Positions 43,674-54,186 of a stretch of 64,000 nt of DNA are shown one piece after another; positions within the stretch are counted from its first letter, which is position 1; each line of letters starts with the position of its first letter. The stretch spans positions 1,612,001 to 1,676,000 of the forward strand of contig NZ_CP106855.1 in assembly GCF_002209355.2 (NCBI RefSeq). The letters run 5' to 3'. The translations under genes were made by a program, and so were the position numbers. This DNA is from Bdellovibrio sp. SKB1291214. Lineage in GTDB: Bacteria > Bdellovibrionota > Bdellovibrionia > Bdellovibrionales > Bdellovibrionaceae. The notes beneath the pieces were generated by a model. It worked only from the letters and a program-made list of their open reading frames with translations, was not told where the DNA came from and made no database searches.

Positions 43674-44561
43674 ATGGCAAGCTTGAAGGATATCCGGGCT
43701 CAGATTGAGTCCACTAAAAACACCCAGCAGATCACGAAAGCTATGAAGCTCGTGTCTGCTGCAAAGTTGAGAAAGGCGCAGAATAACATCGTTAATATGC
43801 GTCCTTATGCTCTGACTTTGCGTAAGGTGATTGCGGATATCGCTGTGACTAATAAAGTTACGCACCCGTTGATGGAGAAGAAAGAACAAGTAAAGAATGT
43901 TTTGCTTGTTGTTATCACTTCTGATCGCGGTCTTTGCGGCGCTTTCAACAGCAATATCAACAAATTCACTGAGGCGTACTATAACAATAATAAAGCCAAT
44001 CTTGAAAAGATTGATTTCCTTTTCGTCGGTCGTCGTGGTCATGACTACTTCGCAAGACGTGGAATTAAGCCGGTTGATTACATCACGAAGCTTGATAAGG
44101 ACATCTCTTACGAGTTGGCTTCTAAAGTTGCGAATCGCGTGATGAATGACTACCTTGAAGGCGCTTACGATGAAGTTCGTATCGTGCACAACGAGTTCCA
44201 ATCTGCGATTTCTCAAGTTGTTGTTGCTGAAACTCTTTTGCCAATTGATCTTGGCTTGACGACTTTCAACACAGAAGCTGAGGCTGCATCGAACTTTGCT
44301 GTCGACATGATCTTCGAACCGGCTCCGGAGCAAATCATTAAAGAGTTGCTTGAAAAGCATTTCGACCTTCAGGTTTACAGATGTATGTCTGAGTCTGTTG
44401 CGGGTGAACATGGTGCTCGTATGAGCGCGATGGAAAACGCAACAAACAATGCGAAAGAGATGATCAACAAACTCACTCTGACGTACAACAAATTGAGACA
44501 AGAAAAAATCACTACAGAATTGATCGAAATCGTATCGGGCGCGGAAGCGCTTAAAGGATAG
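43674..44561 (+). CDS. atpG: ATP synthase F1 subunit gamma
   Basis: 295 residues. The coiled-coil ends are conserved: SLKDIRAQIESTKNTQQITKAMKLVSAAKL at the N-terminus and MENATNNAKEMINKLTLTYNKLRQ at the C-terminus, with the ITSDRGLCGAFNSNI motif. It is the rotating shaft. A long open frame on the opposite strand (43614-44579) is a shadow. Confidence 0.97.
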   Translation: MASLKDIRAQIESTKNTQQITKAMKLVSAAKLRKAQNNIVNMRPYALTLRKVIADIAVTNKVTHPLMEKKEQVKNVLLVVITSDRGLCGAFNSNINKFTEAYYNNNKANLEKIDFLFVGRRGHDYFARRGIKPVDYITKLDKDISYELASKVANRVMNDYLEGAYDEVRIVHNEFQSAISQVVVAETLLPIDLGLTTFNTEAEAASNFAVDMIFEPAPEQIIKELLEKHFDLQVYRCMSESVAGEHGARMSAMENATNNAKEMINKLTLTYNKLRQEKITTELIEIVSGAEALKG

Positions 44562-44569
44562 GGAGCTGA

Positions 44570-45979
<1,410 letters not shown>

Positions 45980-46002
45980 TCCGAAAGGATTTCGTCTTCA
46001 TG

Positions 46003-46023
46003 AAGCGGCCTGAGGGGTCGCTT
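46003..46023 (+). promoter_or_regulatory. Intercistronic hairpin between atpD and atpC
   Basis: AAGCGGCC-TGAGG-GGTCGCTT, 8 pairs with one G-U. No T-run follows, so it is not an intrinsic terminator. It may slow or process the message and reduce epsilon output. The atpC ribosome site AAAAGG starts 4 bases later. Confidence 0.4.
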
Positions 46024-46039
46024 TAAGAAAAGGTGATTT

Positions 46040-46459
46040 ATGTTTAAACTGACAATCGTGACTCCAGAGCGTCGTCTTTTAGTAAACCAAGAGGTTGAAG
46101 AAGTAACTGTGCCTGGTTTTAAAGGAGAACTTAATATTCTTCCTGGTCACGCGCCTCTGATCACTACGCTAGGAATTGGTGTGATGAAATGGAGACTTAA
46201 GGGTCAAGAAAAGCAAAACCAAGCTGTTATCAGCTGGGGTTATTGCCAAGTATCCCCTGAAGGCGTGAATGTTCTTGCGAACATCGCTGACTTGCCAGAA
46301 GAAATCGATCTTGTTGCAACTAAAGAGTACCTTGCTAAATCTGAGAAACACGTCCTTGACGAAGTTATCACAGACGCAGATTGGACTGAGTTCCAAAAAG
46401 AGTGGACTCGCGCAAGAGCGAAAATCGAAGTTGCTGAAAACTCAGCAGCTAAGAAGTAG
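46040..46459 (+). CDS. atpC: ATP synthase F1 subunit epsilon
   Basis: 139 residues. N-terminal beta-sandwich with FKLTIVTPERRLLVNQEVEEVTVPGFKGELNILPGHAPLIT, the standard signature, and a C-terminal helical hairpin that can inhibit the rotor. Ends the operon; terminator at 46517-46550. Confidence 0.96.
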   Translation: MFKLTIVTPERRLLVNQEVEEVTVPGFKGELNILPGHAPLITTLGIGVMKWRLKGQEKQNQAVISWGYCQVSPEGVNVLANIADLPEEIDLVATKEYLAKSEKHVLDEVITDADWTEFQKEWTRARAKIEVAENSAAKK

Positions 46460-46516
46460 TAGTTAGGAATAAATTCGCTTATCGCGAATTTAAACCAAAA
46501 TAGATCGAATGTTCAG

Positions 46517-46550
46517 AAGGCTCAGGTTCACACTTGAGCCTTTTTTATTT
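46517..46550 (+). terminator. Intrinsic terminator of the ATP synthase operon
   Basis: AAGGCTCA and TGAGCCTT arms (46517-46524, 46535-46542) with a 10-base loop, followed by TTTTTTATTT. A second perfect hairpin AAATTCGC-TTATC-GCGAATTT (46471-46491) lies upstream and may protect the 3' end. Confidence 0.88.
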
Positions 46551-46575
46551 CCAACACTCGTGCGATACTCCGCCA

Positions 46576-47676
46576 ATGACCCGAGAATTTCGCAAAGATA
46601 TCCGGGGCAGAGGCGCCAGCAGTAATATTCCGAATCGTTTCGATTCTCTCCATTTCGAAGCCGAGCCACAGGATTTTGACAATTATCTTGAAGAGGAAAA
46701 ACCTCGTTTGCAGACGCAAGTTCTGAAGGATTCGTCGCGCGCGGTTTTGACTAAGAACGATAGTCCAGACATCGGATTCACGTATTCTGTAAATCCTTAT
46801 CGTGGATGTGAGCATGGGTGTATCTATTGCTATGCTCGTCCAACGCACGAGTATTTAGGGATGTCTGCAGGATTAGATTTCGAATCAAAGATCATGGTGA
46901 AGGAAAACGCACCTGAATTGCTTGAAGAAGCTTTGATGAAAAAGTCCTGGGAACCACAAGTTATTGTCATGAGTGGTGTCACCGACTGTTATCAGCCGTT
47001 AGAGCGCGAATACAAACTGACTCGTGGTTGCTTGGAAGTTTTAAATAAATTTAAAAACCCCGGAGCAATCATTACGAAGAATCATCTGGTCACTCGAGAT
47101 ATCGATATTCTGCAAGAAATGGCTCAGTACAAAGGGATTGTTGTCACAATTTCGATCACATCACTAGATACAGAGTTGATTGCATCCTTGGAACCCCGCA
47201 CATCCAGACCTGCGGCGCGTTTGCGAGCGATTGAGGAATTGGCAAAAGCGGGAATTCCTGTTGGAGTGAATGTGGCTCCAATGATTCTTGGTCTTACGGA
47301 TCACGAGATGCCTGCGATACTAAAGGCTGCAGCAGATGCTGGAGCGACATCTGCTGGATACACGATGCTTCGACTTCCGCATGCCGTGGCTCCATTATTC
47401 GAAGAGTGGTTGGACGTTCATCGCCCTTTGAGAAAAAACAAAGTGATCGAGGCTGTTAAGGATGTTCGCGATGGAAAGATGTACAAATCTGACTTTGGAA
47501 ATCGAATGACGGGCACAGGTCCTAGAGCAGAACAACTGGCGCAAGTTTTTGAAGTGTACTCGCGAAAGTATAAACTAAATGCGAAGAACTGGAGTTTATC
47601 TGCGGCCCATTTTAAAAGACCGCCGACAGCGGCAGAGATCGCGGCACAAGCACAATTGAGTTTTGATTTAGAGTAA
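46576..47676 (+). CDS. PA0069/SplB-like radical SAM protein
   Basis: 366 residues from ATG 46576; an upstream ATG at 46534 is inside the terminator. Residues 1-25 (REFRKDIRGRGASSNIPNRF) match the N-terminal stretch of the PA0069/Rv2578c family. The SAM cluster is C78-x3-C82-x2-C85 in YRGCEHGCIYCYARP. The TIM-barrel continues with VIVMSGVTDCYQPLERE, TKNHLVTRD and GVNVAPMILGLTDHEM. The reaction is unknown; relatives include spore photoproduct lyase, so DNA repair is a guess. Its stop is 17 bases before the helicase gene, suggesting one transcript. Confidence 0.88.
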   Translation: MTREFRKDIRGRGASSNIPNRFDSLHFEAEPQDFDNYLEEEKPRLQTQVLKDSSRAVLTKNDSPDIGFTYSVNPYRGCEHGCIYCYARPTHEYLGMSAGLDFESKIMVKENAPELLEEALMKKSWEPQVIVMSGVTDCYQPLEREYKLTRGCLEVLNKFKNPGAIITKNHLVTRDIDILQEMAQYKGIVVTISITSLDTELIASLEPRTSRPAARLRAIEELAKAGIPVGVNVAPMILGLTDHEMPAILKAAADAGATSAGYTMLRLPHAVAPLFEEWLDVHRPLRKNKVIEAVKDVRDGKMYKSDFGNRMTGTGPRAEQLAQVFEVYSRKYKLNAKNWSLSAAHFKRPPTAAEIAAQAQLSFDLE

Positions 47677-47693
47677 TATTAACAAGAGAGATC

Positions 47694-50111
47694 ATGGCTA
47701 AAAGGAACTTACGCAAAATTCAAATAGATCTGCGCCAGTTCGCTTTGCCCTGTCCTCGCGTGGGTAGTATCGAAGCGCACTCGGGTTATGGCCAAACTCC
47801 AAAGCTTGGGCAAGAGATTCACCAAAACATTCAACGCAAAAGAATTCGTGAAGTTCCGGGTTATGTGGCCGAGAAAAAACTTTCAATTGAATTTGAGCGC
47901 GAACAGTATCTGTTCGTCATTTCAGGGCGTGCCGACGGTGTCATCGAGGGATCTCAGTTTCAAGTTGAAGAAATTAAATCCGCGTTTGATGTTGAGGGGC
48001 TAGAACATAAGCTGACTGTTGATGATAACCATCCCTATGTGTGGCAGCTTCGTACCTACGGATACATTCTCTATAAACAAACGGGTGAAGTTCCAGATTT
48101 AAAGATGCTTTTGGTTTCCTCGCGAAACTTTAAGCAAAGTGAGATTTATTTTGAGCTGGATATTGAAGCGTATGAGGCCTGGTTAGCGCTCCGTTTGGCG
48201 GAGTTAGTTGAAGAAACCAAGATTCGTGAAAAGCTTTTCAAAAAAAGAGTGGTATCTTCCGAGGAGCTACAGTTTCCGTTTAGCTCTCCGCGCCCAGGCC
48301 AAGTTGAGCTGATAGAAAACATTCAAGTCGGATTCGTCGAAGAAAAATCAATGGTCATTCAGGCACCCACGGGGCTTGGTAAAACCATTGGGGTATTATA
48401 TCCATCCTTGAAGGATTCTTTGGCGCGTGGACAAAAGGTAATCTATGTAACGCCTAAGAACTCTCAGCACCAAGTTGCTGAGGAGGCGGTCGAAAGACTG
48501 CAGGATCAAGGTGCTTCAATCAGACCCCTGACAATCACGGCAAAAAGTAAAATGTGCTTTAAGGCTGAACCTTTATGCAATCCCCAGTATTGTGAGTTTG
48601 CGAAGGACTATTATAAGAAGATCGCGGAAAATGATCTGATAAACAAAGTGTCGAAACTTCGTTCATTAAGTCAAAAAAAGTTGCAAGAGCTAGGTGAACA
48701 ATACCAAGTGTGCCCGTTTGAACTTTCCCTTGAGGCGATTGAGCGGGCAGACGTGGTGATAGCTGACTATAACTATGTTTTCTCTACCAGAAGCCTTTTA
48801 GGACGTTTAGAGCTGCCCCTAATGGAGCCGAACCAAAAAGCAAACTTGGTGATCGATGAAGCCCATAATTTGCCCGCGAGGGCGCAAGATTATTTCTCGC
48901 CAGCGATTTCAACACGCGATTTACAAAACATCATTCCTTCTCTGGGAAAAATAAACATCCGTTTTCAAAAACGTGCACAGTTGTTATGTGAAGAAGCAAT
49001 CGAGCTTATTGAGTCCTATCATGGCGAATCCAGAACCATTCAAATCAATTTTGAACCTGTGTTTGAGCTTGAGTCGCGCATGCGAGAATTCTTGTCAGAA
49101 TACTTAGAAGCAGATATCGAAATTCAAACCCAAGATGGCGTTTTAAAGCTGGTCAATCTATGGAGCGACTTTGCACAAGCTTCCGAGTTGCAAGGACCTG
49201 AGTTCTTTCAAACATACCAAAAAAACAGACTCTATGGAGAGATCAATCAGACTCTGAAACTTACGTGCTGTGACGCTTCGGTTCACCTAAATGAAGTTTA
49301 TAAGTCATTCAAAAATGTGGTGGCATTCTCTGCGACACTAAAGCCATTTAGTTATTCGATGAAACTTTTGGGCTTTTATGAGTTGACGACAAAGTGCCTT
49401 GAGTTCGTTTCACCGTTTCCGAAAGAGCATAGAAAAATTCTTTTAATTCCACAGATTTCAACGAAATATAAGGATCGTCCTGCGAATGCTCCTAAAATTG
49501 CTCAGGCAATGGAGAGGATCATGGCGGTAAAACCAGGCAATTACATTGCTTTATTCCCGAGCTTTGAATTCATGAAAGATGTTGAAGGATATCTGAGAGA
49601 CAGTACCTATCAGCGTTTAGTGCAACAACGTGAAATGAAAGCGGATCGGGTGGATGACTTTCTTTCATTTATGAAGAGTGCAGACAAGCCAACACTGCTG
49701 TTGGCTGTTCAAGGTGGAATTTTCTCGGAGGGAGTGGACTTTCCGGGTGATATGTTAATTGGTGCCTTTGTTATTGGACCGGCGCTACCGAATTTTGATT
49801 TCGAGCGCGAGCAAATTCGTGAGTATTATGAGCGCTCCTATGATAAAGCCCAGGCATTTAATTATACTTACGTTTACCCCGCTATGGCGAAAACAATTCA
49901 GTCTGCGGGGCGAGTCATTCGTTCTGAGAATGACAAGGGCATTATCGTCTTGATGGACTCCCGATTTTTAGAGACAACATACGCCGAAACTATGCCCCAG
50001 GGTTGGTTTCAGCAGGGTGCGCAGGAGTTGGTTTCAGGGAAAATTATTTCTGACGTGACTGACTTTTGGAATAGTATCCAGGCACCCATGGAAAGCGAAG
50101 TCGAAGCGTGA
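47694..50111 (+). CDS. PD-(D/E)XK nuclease fused to XPD/DinG-type iron-sulfur helicase
   Basis: 805 residues. Residues about 30-160 match a Cas4/AddB-type PD-(D/E)XK nuclease: His43 in GQEIHQ, Asp81 in GRADGV, Glu93-x-Lys95 in VEEIKSA, and Gln118 and Tyr122 in VWQLRTYGYIL. Residues about 200-790 form a superfamily 2 helicase: Walker A APTGLGKT (Lys230), four cysteines for an iron-sulfur cluster (Cys288, 295, 300, 340), DEAH at 388-391, and QSAGRVIRSENDKG (motif VI). It probably unwinds 5' to 3' like XPD/DinG, with a nuclease active on the same substrate. The next gene overlaps by 4 bases (GTGA), so the two proteins are made together. Confidence 0.9.
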   Translation: MAKRNLRKIQIDLRQFALPCPRVGSIEAHSGYGQTPKLGQEIHQNIQRKRIREVPGYVAEKKLSIEFEREQYLFVISGRADGVIEGSQFQVEEIKSAFDVEGLEHKLTVDDNHPYVWQLRTYGYILYKQTGEVPDLKMLLVSSRNFKQSEIYFELDIEAYEAWLALRLAELVEETKIREKLFKKRVVSSEELQFPFSSPRPGQVELIENIQVGFVEEKSMVIQAPTGLGKTIGVLYPSLKDSLARGQKVIYVTPKNSQHQVAEEAVERLQDQGASIRPLTITAKSKMCFKAEPLCNPQYCEFAKDYYKKIAENDLINKVSKLRSLSQKKLQELGEQYQVCPFELSLEAIERADVVIADYNYVFSTRSLLGRLELPLMEPNQKANLVIDEAHNLPARAQDYFSPAISTRDLQNIIPSLGKINIRFQKRAQLLCEEAIELIESYHGESRTIQINFEPVFELESRMREFLSEYLEADIEIQTQDGVLKLVNLWSDFAQASELQGPEFFQTYQKNRLYGEINQTLKLTCCDASVHLNEVYKSFKNVVAFSATLKPFSYSMKLLGFYELTTKCLEFVSPFPKEHRKILLIPQISTKYKDRPANAPKIAQAMERIMAVKPGNYIALFPSFEFMKDVEGYLRDSTYQRLVQQREMKADRVDDFLSFMKSADKPTLLLAVQGGIFSEGVDFPGDMLIGAFVIGPALPNFDFEREQIREYYERSYDKAQAFNYTYVYPAMAKTIQSAGRVIRSENDKGIIVLMDSRFLETTYAETMPQGWFQQGAQELVSGKIISDVTDFWNSIQAPMESEVEA

Positions 50112-51655
50112 AGCTAACAGAAATGCCATTATTCTTTTTTGATCTACAGACCACAGGGGCGAAGCCTGAAAGTGGTGCTGCTATTCTGGAGATGGCATGG
50201 ACTTCATCCACAGGATGCACAGAAGCAAGTTTAATTAAACTTCCGAATGAAGAAAAAATTCCATATCGCATACAAATGATCACGGGAATTTTTAATGACG
50301 ACATGATTGCTGCAAATGCAGCAGACGCTGTTTTCCGATCTCTCGAGGAAAAATTCGCGAATCACCGCTGTGTGATTCATTTTGCGCAATTTGAAAAACC
50401 CTTTCTGGCACACCAATACTCGCAGTGGCAAAAAGAGTTTCCTTTTGAAATCCTTTGCACGCATGAAATCGCAAAGAGACTTTTCCCGAATCTACCCACG
50501 CGTGGTATTAAGGGTCTGGCCGGATACTTCGGTTATCCTTCGCAGGATTTAAAACGGGCTGCTCAACAGACAGCGGCGACAAAGGCCATCTGGGAAGGCT
50601 TAATAGCCGAACTATTTAAACAGGGAATAGAGACCTGGGATCAGCTTCAAGAGTGGCTGCAAGTTACACCTAAAGCTAAAAAAACGAAATACGAATACCC
50701 CCTTGAAAAAGAAAAACGCCTTAAATTGCCAGATCAACCAGGTGTTTATCGTATGATTAGTAAATGGGATGAGATCCTCTATGTGGGTAAGGCGACATCG
50801 TTAAAAGACCGTGTGAACAGTTATTTCCGTGGGCAAAAGAATCGTGACTCACGCAAGCTAGAGATGCTGACTCAGGTTTATGATCTTCGAGTTACGGTGT
50901 GTGGCAGTCCTTTAGAGGCGGCATTGCTTGAAACAGACGAGATAAAAAAGTGGGACCCAAGATATAACATTTCTTTAAAAGCCGGACACCGCAGCGTCGT
51001 TTTTTTCAATCACGAGATGACCGATATCGATTACGAACAGAGTGCAGAGTTTCCTTTAGGACCGTTCTCAAGCAGTTTGGTATTCGATTCCATTCGCAAT
51101 TTACGTGAATGTTTGGTGGCGGGTAAATTTCATGATAATATTTTTTACGAGCCCATCGACGCCTCTTTAGTCGAAGAAGGTTTTAAAGTTTTCTGTGAAA
51201 GAAATGAACTTGTCGCTGAGACCTTTAAATCTGTTCGAAATATGCTGGCATTGGGATTATGGTGGAATCGCCAATACGACCTTTTGGATGAGGAAGCGTC
51301 CGAGGGCGGAGACGAAGTGGAAGAAGCCAATGATGACGTCACCGCTACAGATATTGCTGACAAAATCGAACGACACATCATGCGTGCGGGCCGTACATAC
51401 TTACGGGCTAAAGAACTCACCAAAATTTTAAATGCTGATATTTCTTATTTGCCTGCAGACGCAGACATTGAAAACCGTTACCAGCTTAAAGTTCGTGGTG
51501 GAAATATCAACAACGAAGCTGATGAGAAACGAATTCCAAAGGTATCACTTTGGAAGGGGCTTACAATTGATACTTACGATCGCATGAGTGTTCTGTTGAT
51601 GGAACTTGGAAAAGTGCGCACACAAGACGGGCACGTAGAAATTCAATTCCGTTAG
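50108..51655 (+). CDS. Degenerate DnaQ-like exonuclease domain fused to GIY-YIG nuclease
   Basis: 515 residues starting at GTG 50108. Residues 1-170 have a DEDD exonuclease fold, but motif I is FFDLQTTG (Gln14 where Glu is catalytic), motif II is HFAQFEKPFL (Glu96 for Asp) and motif III is KRAAQQTAAT (Lys149 for His, Gln154 for Asp). Only Asp12 of the catalytic set survives. Residues 205-290 are an intact GIY-YIG nuclease of UvrC/Cho type: GVY at 212-214, YVG at 225-227, Arg235, Glu275, Asn287. The last 200 residues contain an acidic stretch but no known motif. Fusions of DnaQ-like and UvrC-like domains occur in other bacteria and are linked to DNA repair. Confidence 0.85.
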   Translation: MKLTEMPLFFFDLQTTGAKPESGAAILEMAWTSSTGCTEASLIKLPNEEKIPYRIQMITGIFNDDMIAANAADAVFRSLEEKFANHRCVIHFAQFEKPFLAHQYSQWQKEFPFEILCTHEIAKRLFPNLPTRGIKGLAGYFGYPSQDLKRAAQQTAATKAIWEGLIAELFKQGIETWDQLQEWLQVTPKAKKTKYEYPLEKEKRLKLPDQPGVYRMISKWDEILYVGKATSLKDRVNSYFRGQKNRDSRKLEMLTQVYDLRVTVCGSPLEAALLETDEIKKWDPRYNISLKAGHRSVVFFNHEMTDIDYEQSAEFPLGPFSSSLVFDSIRNLRECLVAGKFHDNIFYEPIDASLVEEGFKVFCERNELVAETFKSVRNMLALGLWWNRQYDLLDEEASEGGDEVEEANDDVTATDIADKIERHIMRAGRTYLRAKELTKILNADISYLPADADIENRYQLKVRGGNINNEADEKRIPKVSLWKGLTIDTYDRMSVLLMELGKVRTQDGHVEIQFR

Positions 51656-51657
51656 GA

Positions 51658-53334
51658 TTACTCTGTGAAAGCAAAGTTTTCGGAATTTGAACCCAGTATT
51701 TCTAGAAAGTGTTCGGCGACCTTTTTACCAGAGTCTTTGTGGTTAAAGTAAAGTTGTAAAAGTTTTCGATAGCCGGCTTCCTTAGGCACTAATCCGGGCG
51801 ATCCCAAATTCACAACCACGGCACTTTTTTTAATATCGGCTGGAAGCATTGTTAAAAGTCGGGCCGTTTTAGGTCCCGTGACAGCCATCAGTACAATTTC
51901 ACAGCGAGAGTTCTTTTTAAAAACCGTAACATCTGTCACTCGAGAATTGCTGAAAAGAACTTTCGTTAAGACGTGTTCTTGAGAAGCACCTTTAAAGCTT
52001 TCTAAAAATTCTTTGGAGGGTGAAAGCGCGCAGACTGTGCCGTTGGCATTTGCGGGAGTTCGCACATTTGCCCGGGCCTCTGGTAAAGATTTAGCAATCA
52101 AGTTTGTTTTAATATTCTCTGTAAGGACCTTGTCCTCAAGCTCTACGTAATCGTCAGAGCTTAAAGTTCCGCCTGCCATCACCATGGAAGGAAGATTTGG
52201 ATCGCGGCGATAAATATTTGCAAAGGCTTTCGTGACGAGGATGCGGTGTAGTTTTTGATTCAGGGAATCTATGGTGAAATGACCAGTTTCTACGGCTTTT
52301 CTAACGGTCTTCATGGCACGTTCCTGATCGGCCATCGACCAAGTCATCATGACTATATCCGCTCCCGCTTGCAAAGCCTTTAAAGCGGCAAGATCGGTGC
52401 GCAATACTTCTTTTGATCCCTTCATCTGCAAATCGTCAGTAACTACCAGGCCTTTATATTTCAAATCATTGCGCAATAGATCTGTGGATATCTTTGAGGA
52501 AAAACTCGCAGGGACTTTCTTAGGATCAAGAGATGGATAGATGGAATGAGAAAGCATGACGGCAACGTTGGTACCAAGTGACGAATAGCCCTCAAAGGGG
52601 ACGAGATCTTTCTTTTTAAGATCACTTTCTGAGGCGATGTTATTTACAATTGTGCTGTGAGGATCGGCTTTGATGTTACCCGTGCCAGGAAAGTGTTTCG
52701 CTGTAGGAATTACTTTAGATCGCAACAATCCTTTGGCGTAAGCGGTTCCAATTTCTTTGACTAAATTTGGATCAGAGCCAAAGGATCGAACACCAATGAA
52801 ACTTGTAGAGTAGGGATCTGCAATATCCAGTACTGGTGCAAGATTCATGTTGAATCCCACTTCGCGCAAAAACAAACCAGTTTGATAACCCATTTCTTCA
52901 GAAAGTTCGGCAGACTGGGTTTGCCCGATGGCTAAGGCATTTGGCGGACTTGGTTGAATGGGCAACCTGGATACGGCGCCGCCTTCTTGGTCAATAGCTA
53001 TCAAAGGAGGAAGCTTTGTTGCTTGATAAGAAATTTTATAAAGATCTTCGTTTAACTTTTTAACTTGCTCCAGCGATTGAATATTTCGTTTAAACAGAAG
53101 AAAAGATCCCGGTTTATATGTTTGAATAAACTTTTCGAGTTCTTTGTTAGACTTTGTGTATGGAAATCCTACGATAAATAACTGACCGACTTTTTCATTG
53201 AGAGACATTTGGGAGATTTTGATGTCGATGACTTCATCGAGAGATTTGCCCTGGGCTAGAACAAGGGCGGGAAATGCAAAAGACAAGAGAGTAATGCTCA
53301 AAATTCTTAGAATTTCCCTGATATAATTGTTCAT
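51658..53334 (-). CDS. Exported NagZ-like beta-N-acetylhexosaminidase (GH3)
   Basis: 558 residues. Signal peptide ILSITLLSFAFPALVLA. GH3 TIM-barrel (about 35-375): AIDQEGGAVSRL, KHFPGTGNIKADPHSTI with the Asp224/His226 dyad, and VVTDDLQMKG with the nucleophile Asp at 300 or 301. A C-terminal domain of about 150 residues resembles the second domain of two-domain GH3 enzymes. E. coli NagZ is cytoplasmic and about 340 residues, so this is a longer, exported form. Cleaving peptidoglycan N-acetylglucosamine of self or prey is likely (inference). Ends 2 bases from the convergent nuclease gene. Confidence 0.88.
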   Translation of the reverse strand: MNNYIREILRILSITLLSFAFPALVLAQGKSLDEVIDIKISQMSLNEKVGQLFIVGFPYTKSNKELEKFIQTYKPGSFLLFKRNIQSLEQVKKLNEDLYKISYQATKLPPLIAIDQEGGAVSRLPIQPSPPNALAIGQTQSAELSEEMGYQTGLFLREVGFNMNLAPVLDIADPYSTSFIGVRSFGSDPNLVKEIGTAYAKGLLRSKVIPTAKHFPGTGNIKADPHSTIVNNIASESDLKKKDLVPFEGYSSLGTNVAVMLSHSIYPSLDPKKVPASFSSKISTDLLRNDLKYKGLVVTDDLQMKGSKEVLRTDLAALKALQAGADIVMMTWSMADQERAMKTVRKAVETGHFTIDSLNQKLHRILVTKAFANIYRRDPNLPSMVMAGGTLSSDDYVELEDKVLTENIKTNLIAKSLPEARANVRTPANANGTVCALSPSKEFLESFKGASQEHVLTKVLFSNSRVTDVTVFKKNSRCEIVLMAVTGPKTARLLTMLPADIKKSAVVVNLGSPGLVPKEAGYRKLLQLYFNHKDSGKKVAEHFLEILGSNSENFAFTE

Positions 53335-53391
53335 ATAGATCTTAGAATATCATTCGTGAAGTGCGGGAATAGACAAGATTTGAGTAACAGC

Positions 53392-54186
53392 ATGAAATTG
53401 CACCTTAGTCCTATAATCCATCTAAATGCACTGGTGTCACTGGTGCTGTTGATCATGACATCTGTGTCTATGGCTGCCACACCGTCTTTGGAGATAGAAG
53501 GAAACCCAGAAGAGCAGGGTCTGGTCGAGACTTACTATGATCCCCAATCGCTTGTGGAACTTCATGTACGTCAGGACAATCTTGCGGATTATAAAACCCG
53601 ACGGGAAACTCACGGCGTGTACTTTGGGATCAATTATGAAAACTATATCCCTGTTAGTTTTGTTTCAGCCAACGACGGAAAGACATACAATGAGCTTTTC
53701 AATGGAGATTCGATCTCTATCTTGAGTTTGCTTATAGATTATAAATTTAATTTCGTTCTGGGATCCATCGCATTGGGTGGATCGGCGGGGATGGGTAGCA
53801 TTTCTGATAATCGCAGCGGTGATACGCGTACTTTGGAAGTTACAAAATACATGGGGACCCTAAAATACACGATAGATAATTTAATGAAGGAACCCTATGT
53901 GGCTCCTTATGTTGGATTCTCGATGTATCAAATGGAACTTAACGATAAATCAACAACAAGCTCTATCAGTGAATCAACCCCGACAAGCTATGCTTACACA
54001 TTGGGACTATTGCTTCAGTTAGACTGGCTTGATAATGATACGGCAAAATCTGCGACCTTCAATTATGGCTTAGAAAATACGTTTCTGGATGTGTTCATGA
54101 GTCAGTATTTATCATCTGGCGGTGATGCCGATGCCAACATGGAGACCGATCCAATTTGGGGTGTCGGTCTTCGCATGGAATTTTAA
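53392..54186 (+). CDS. Probable outer-membrane beta-barrel protein
   Basis: 264 residues from ATG 53392 (weak ribosome site); an upstream GTG at 53356 lacks support. Signal peptide ends near MTSVSMA. The rest has alternating hydrophobic/polar strands with short turns (GVYFGINYENYIPVSF, SLLIDYKFNFVLGSIALGGSAG, APYVGFSMYQMEL) and a terminal Phe (GVGLRMEF), features of outer-membrane barrels. About eight to ten strands are suggested. The family is not recognised. Divergent from the NagZ-like gene and convergent with mfd (4-base overlap). Confidence 0.7.
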   Translation: MKLHLSPIIHLNALVSLVLLIMTSVSMAATPSLEIEGNPEEQGLVETYYDPQSLVELHVRQDNLADYKTRRETHGVYFGINYENYIPVSFVSANDGKTYNELFNGDSISILSLLIDYKFNFVLGSIALGGSAGMGSISDNRSGDTRTLEVTKYMGTLKYTIDNLMKEPYVAPYVGFSMYQMELNDKSTTSSISESTPTSYAYTLGLLLQLDWLDNDTAKSATFNYGLENTFLDVFMSQYLSSGGDADANMETDPIWGVGLRMEF

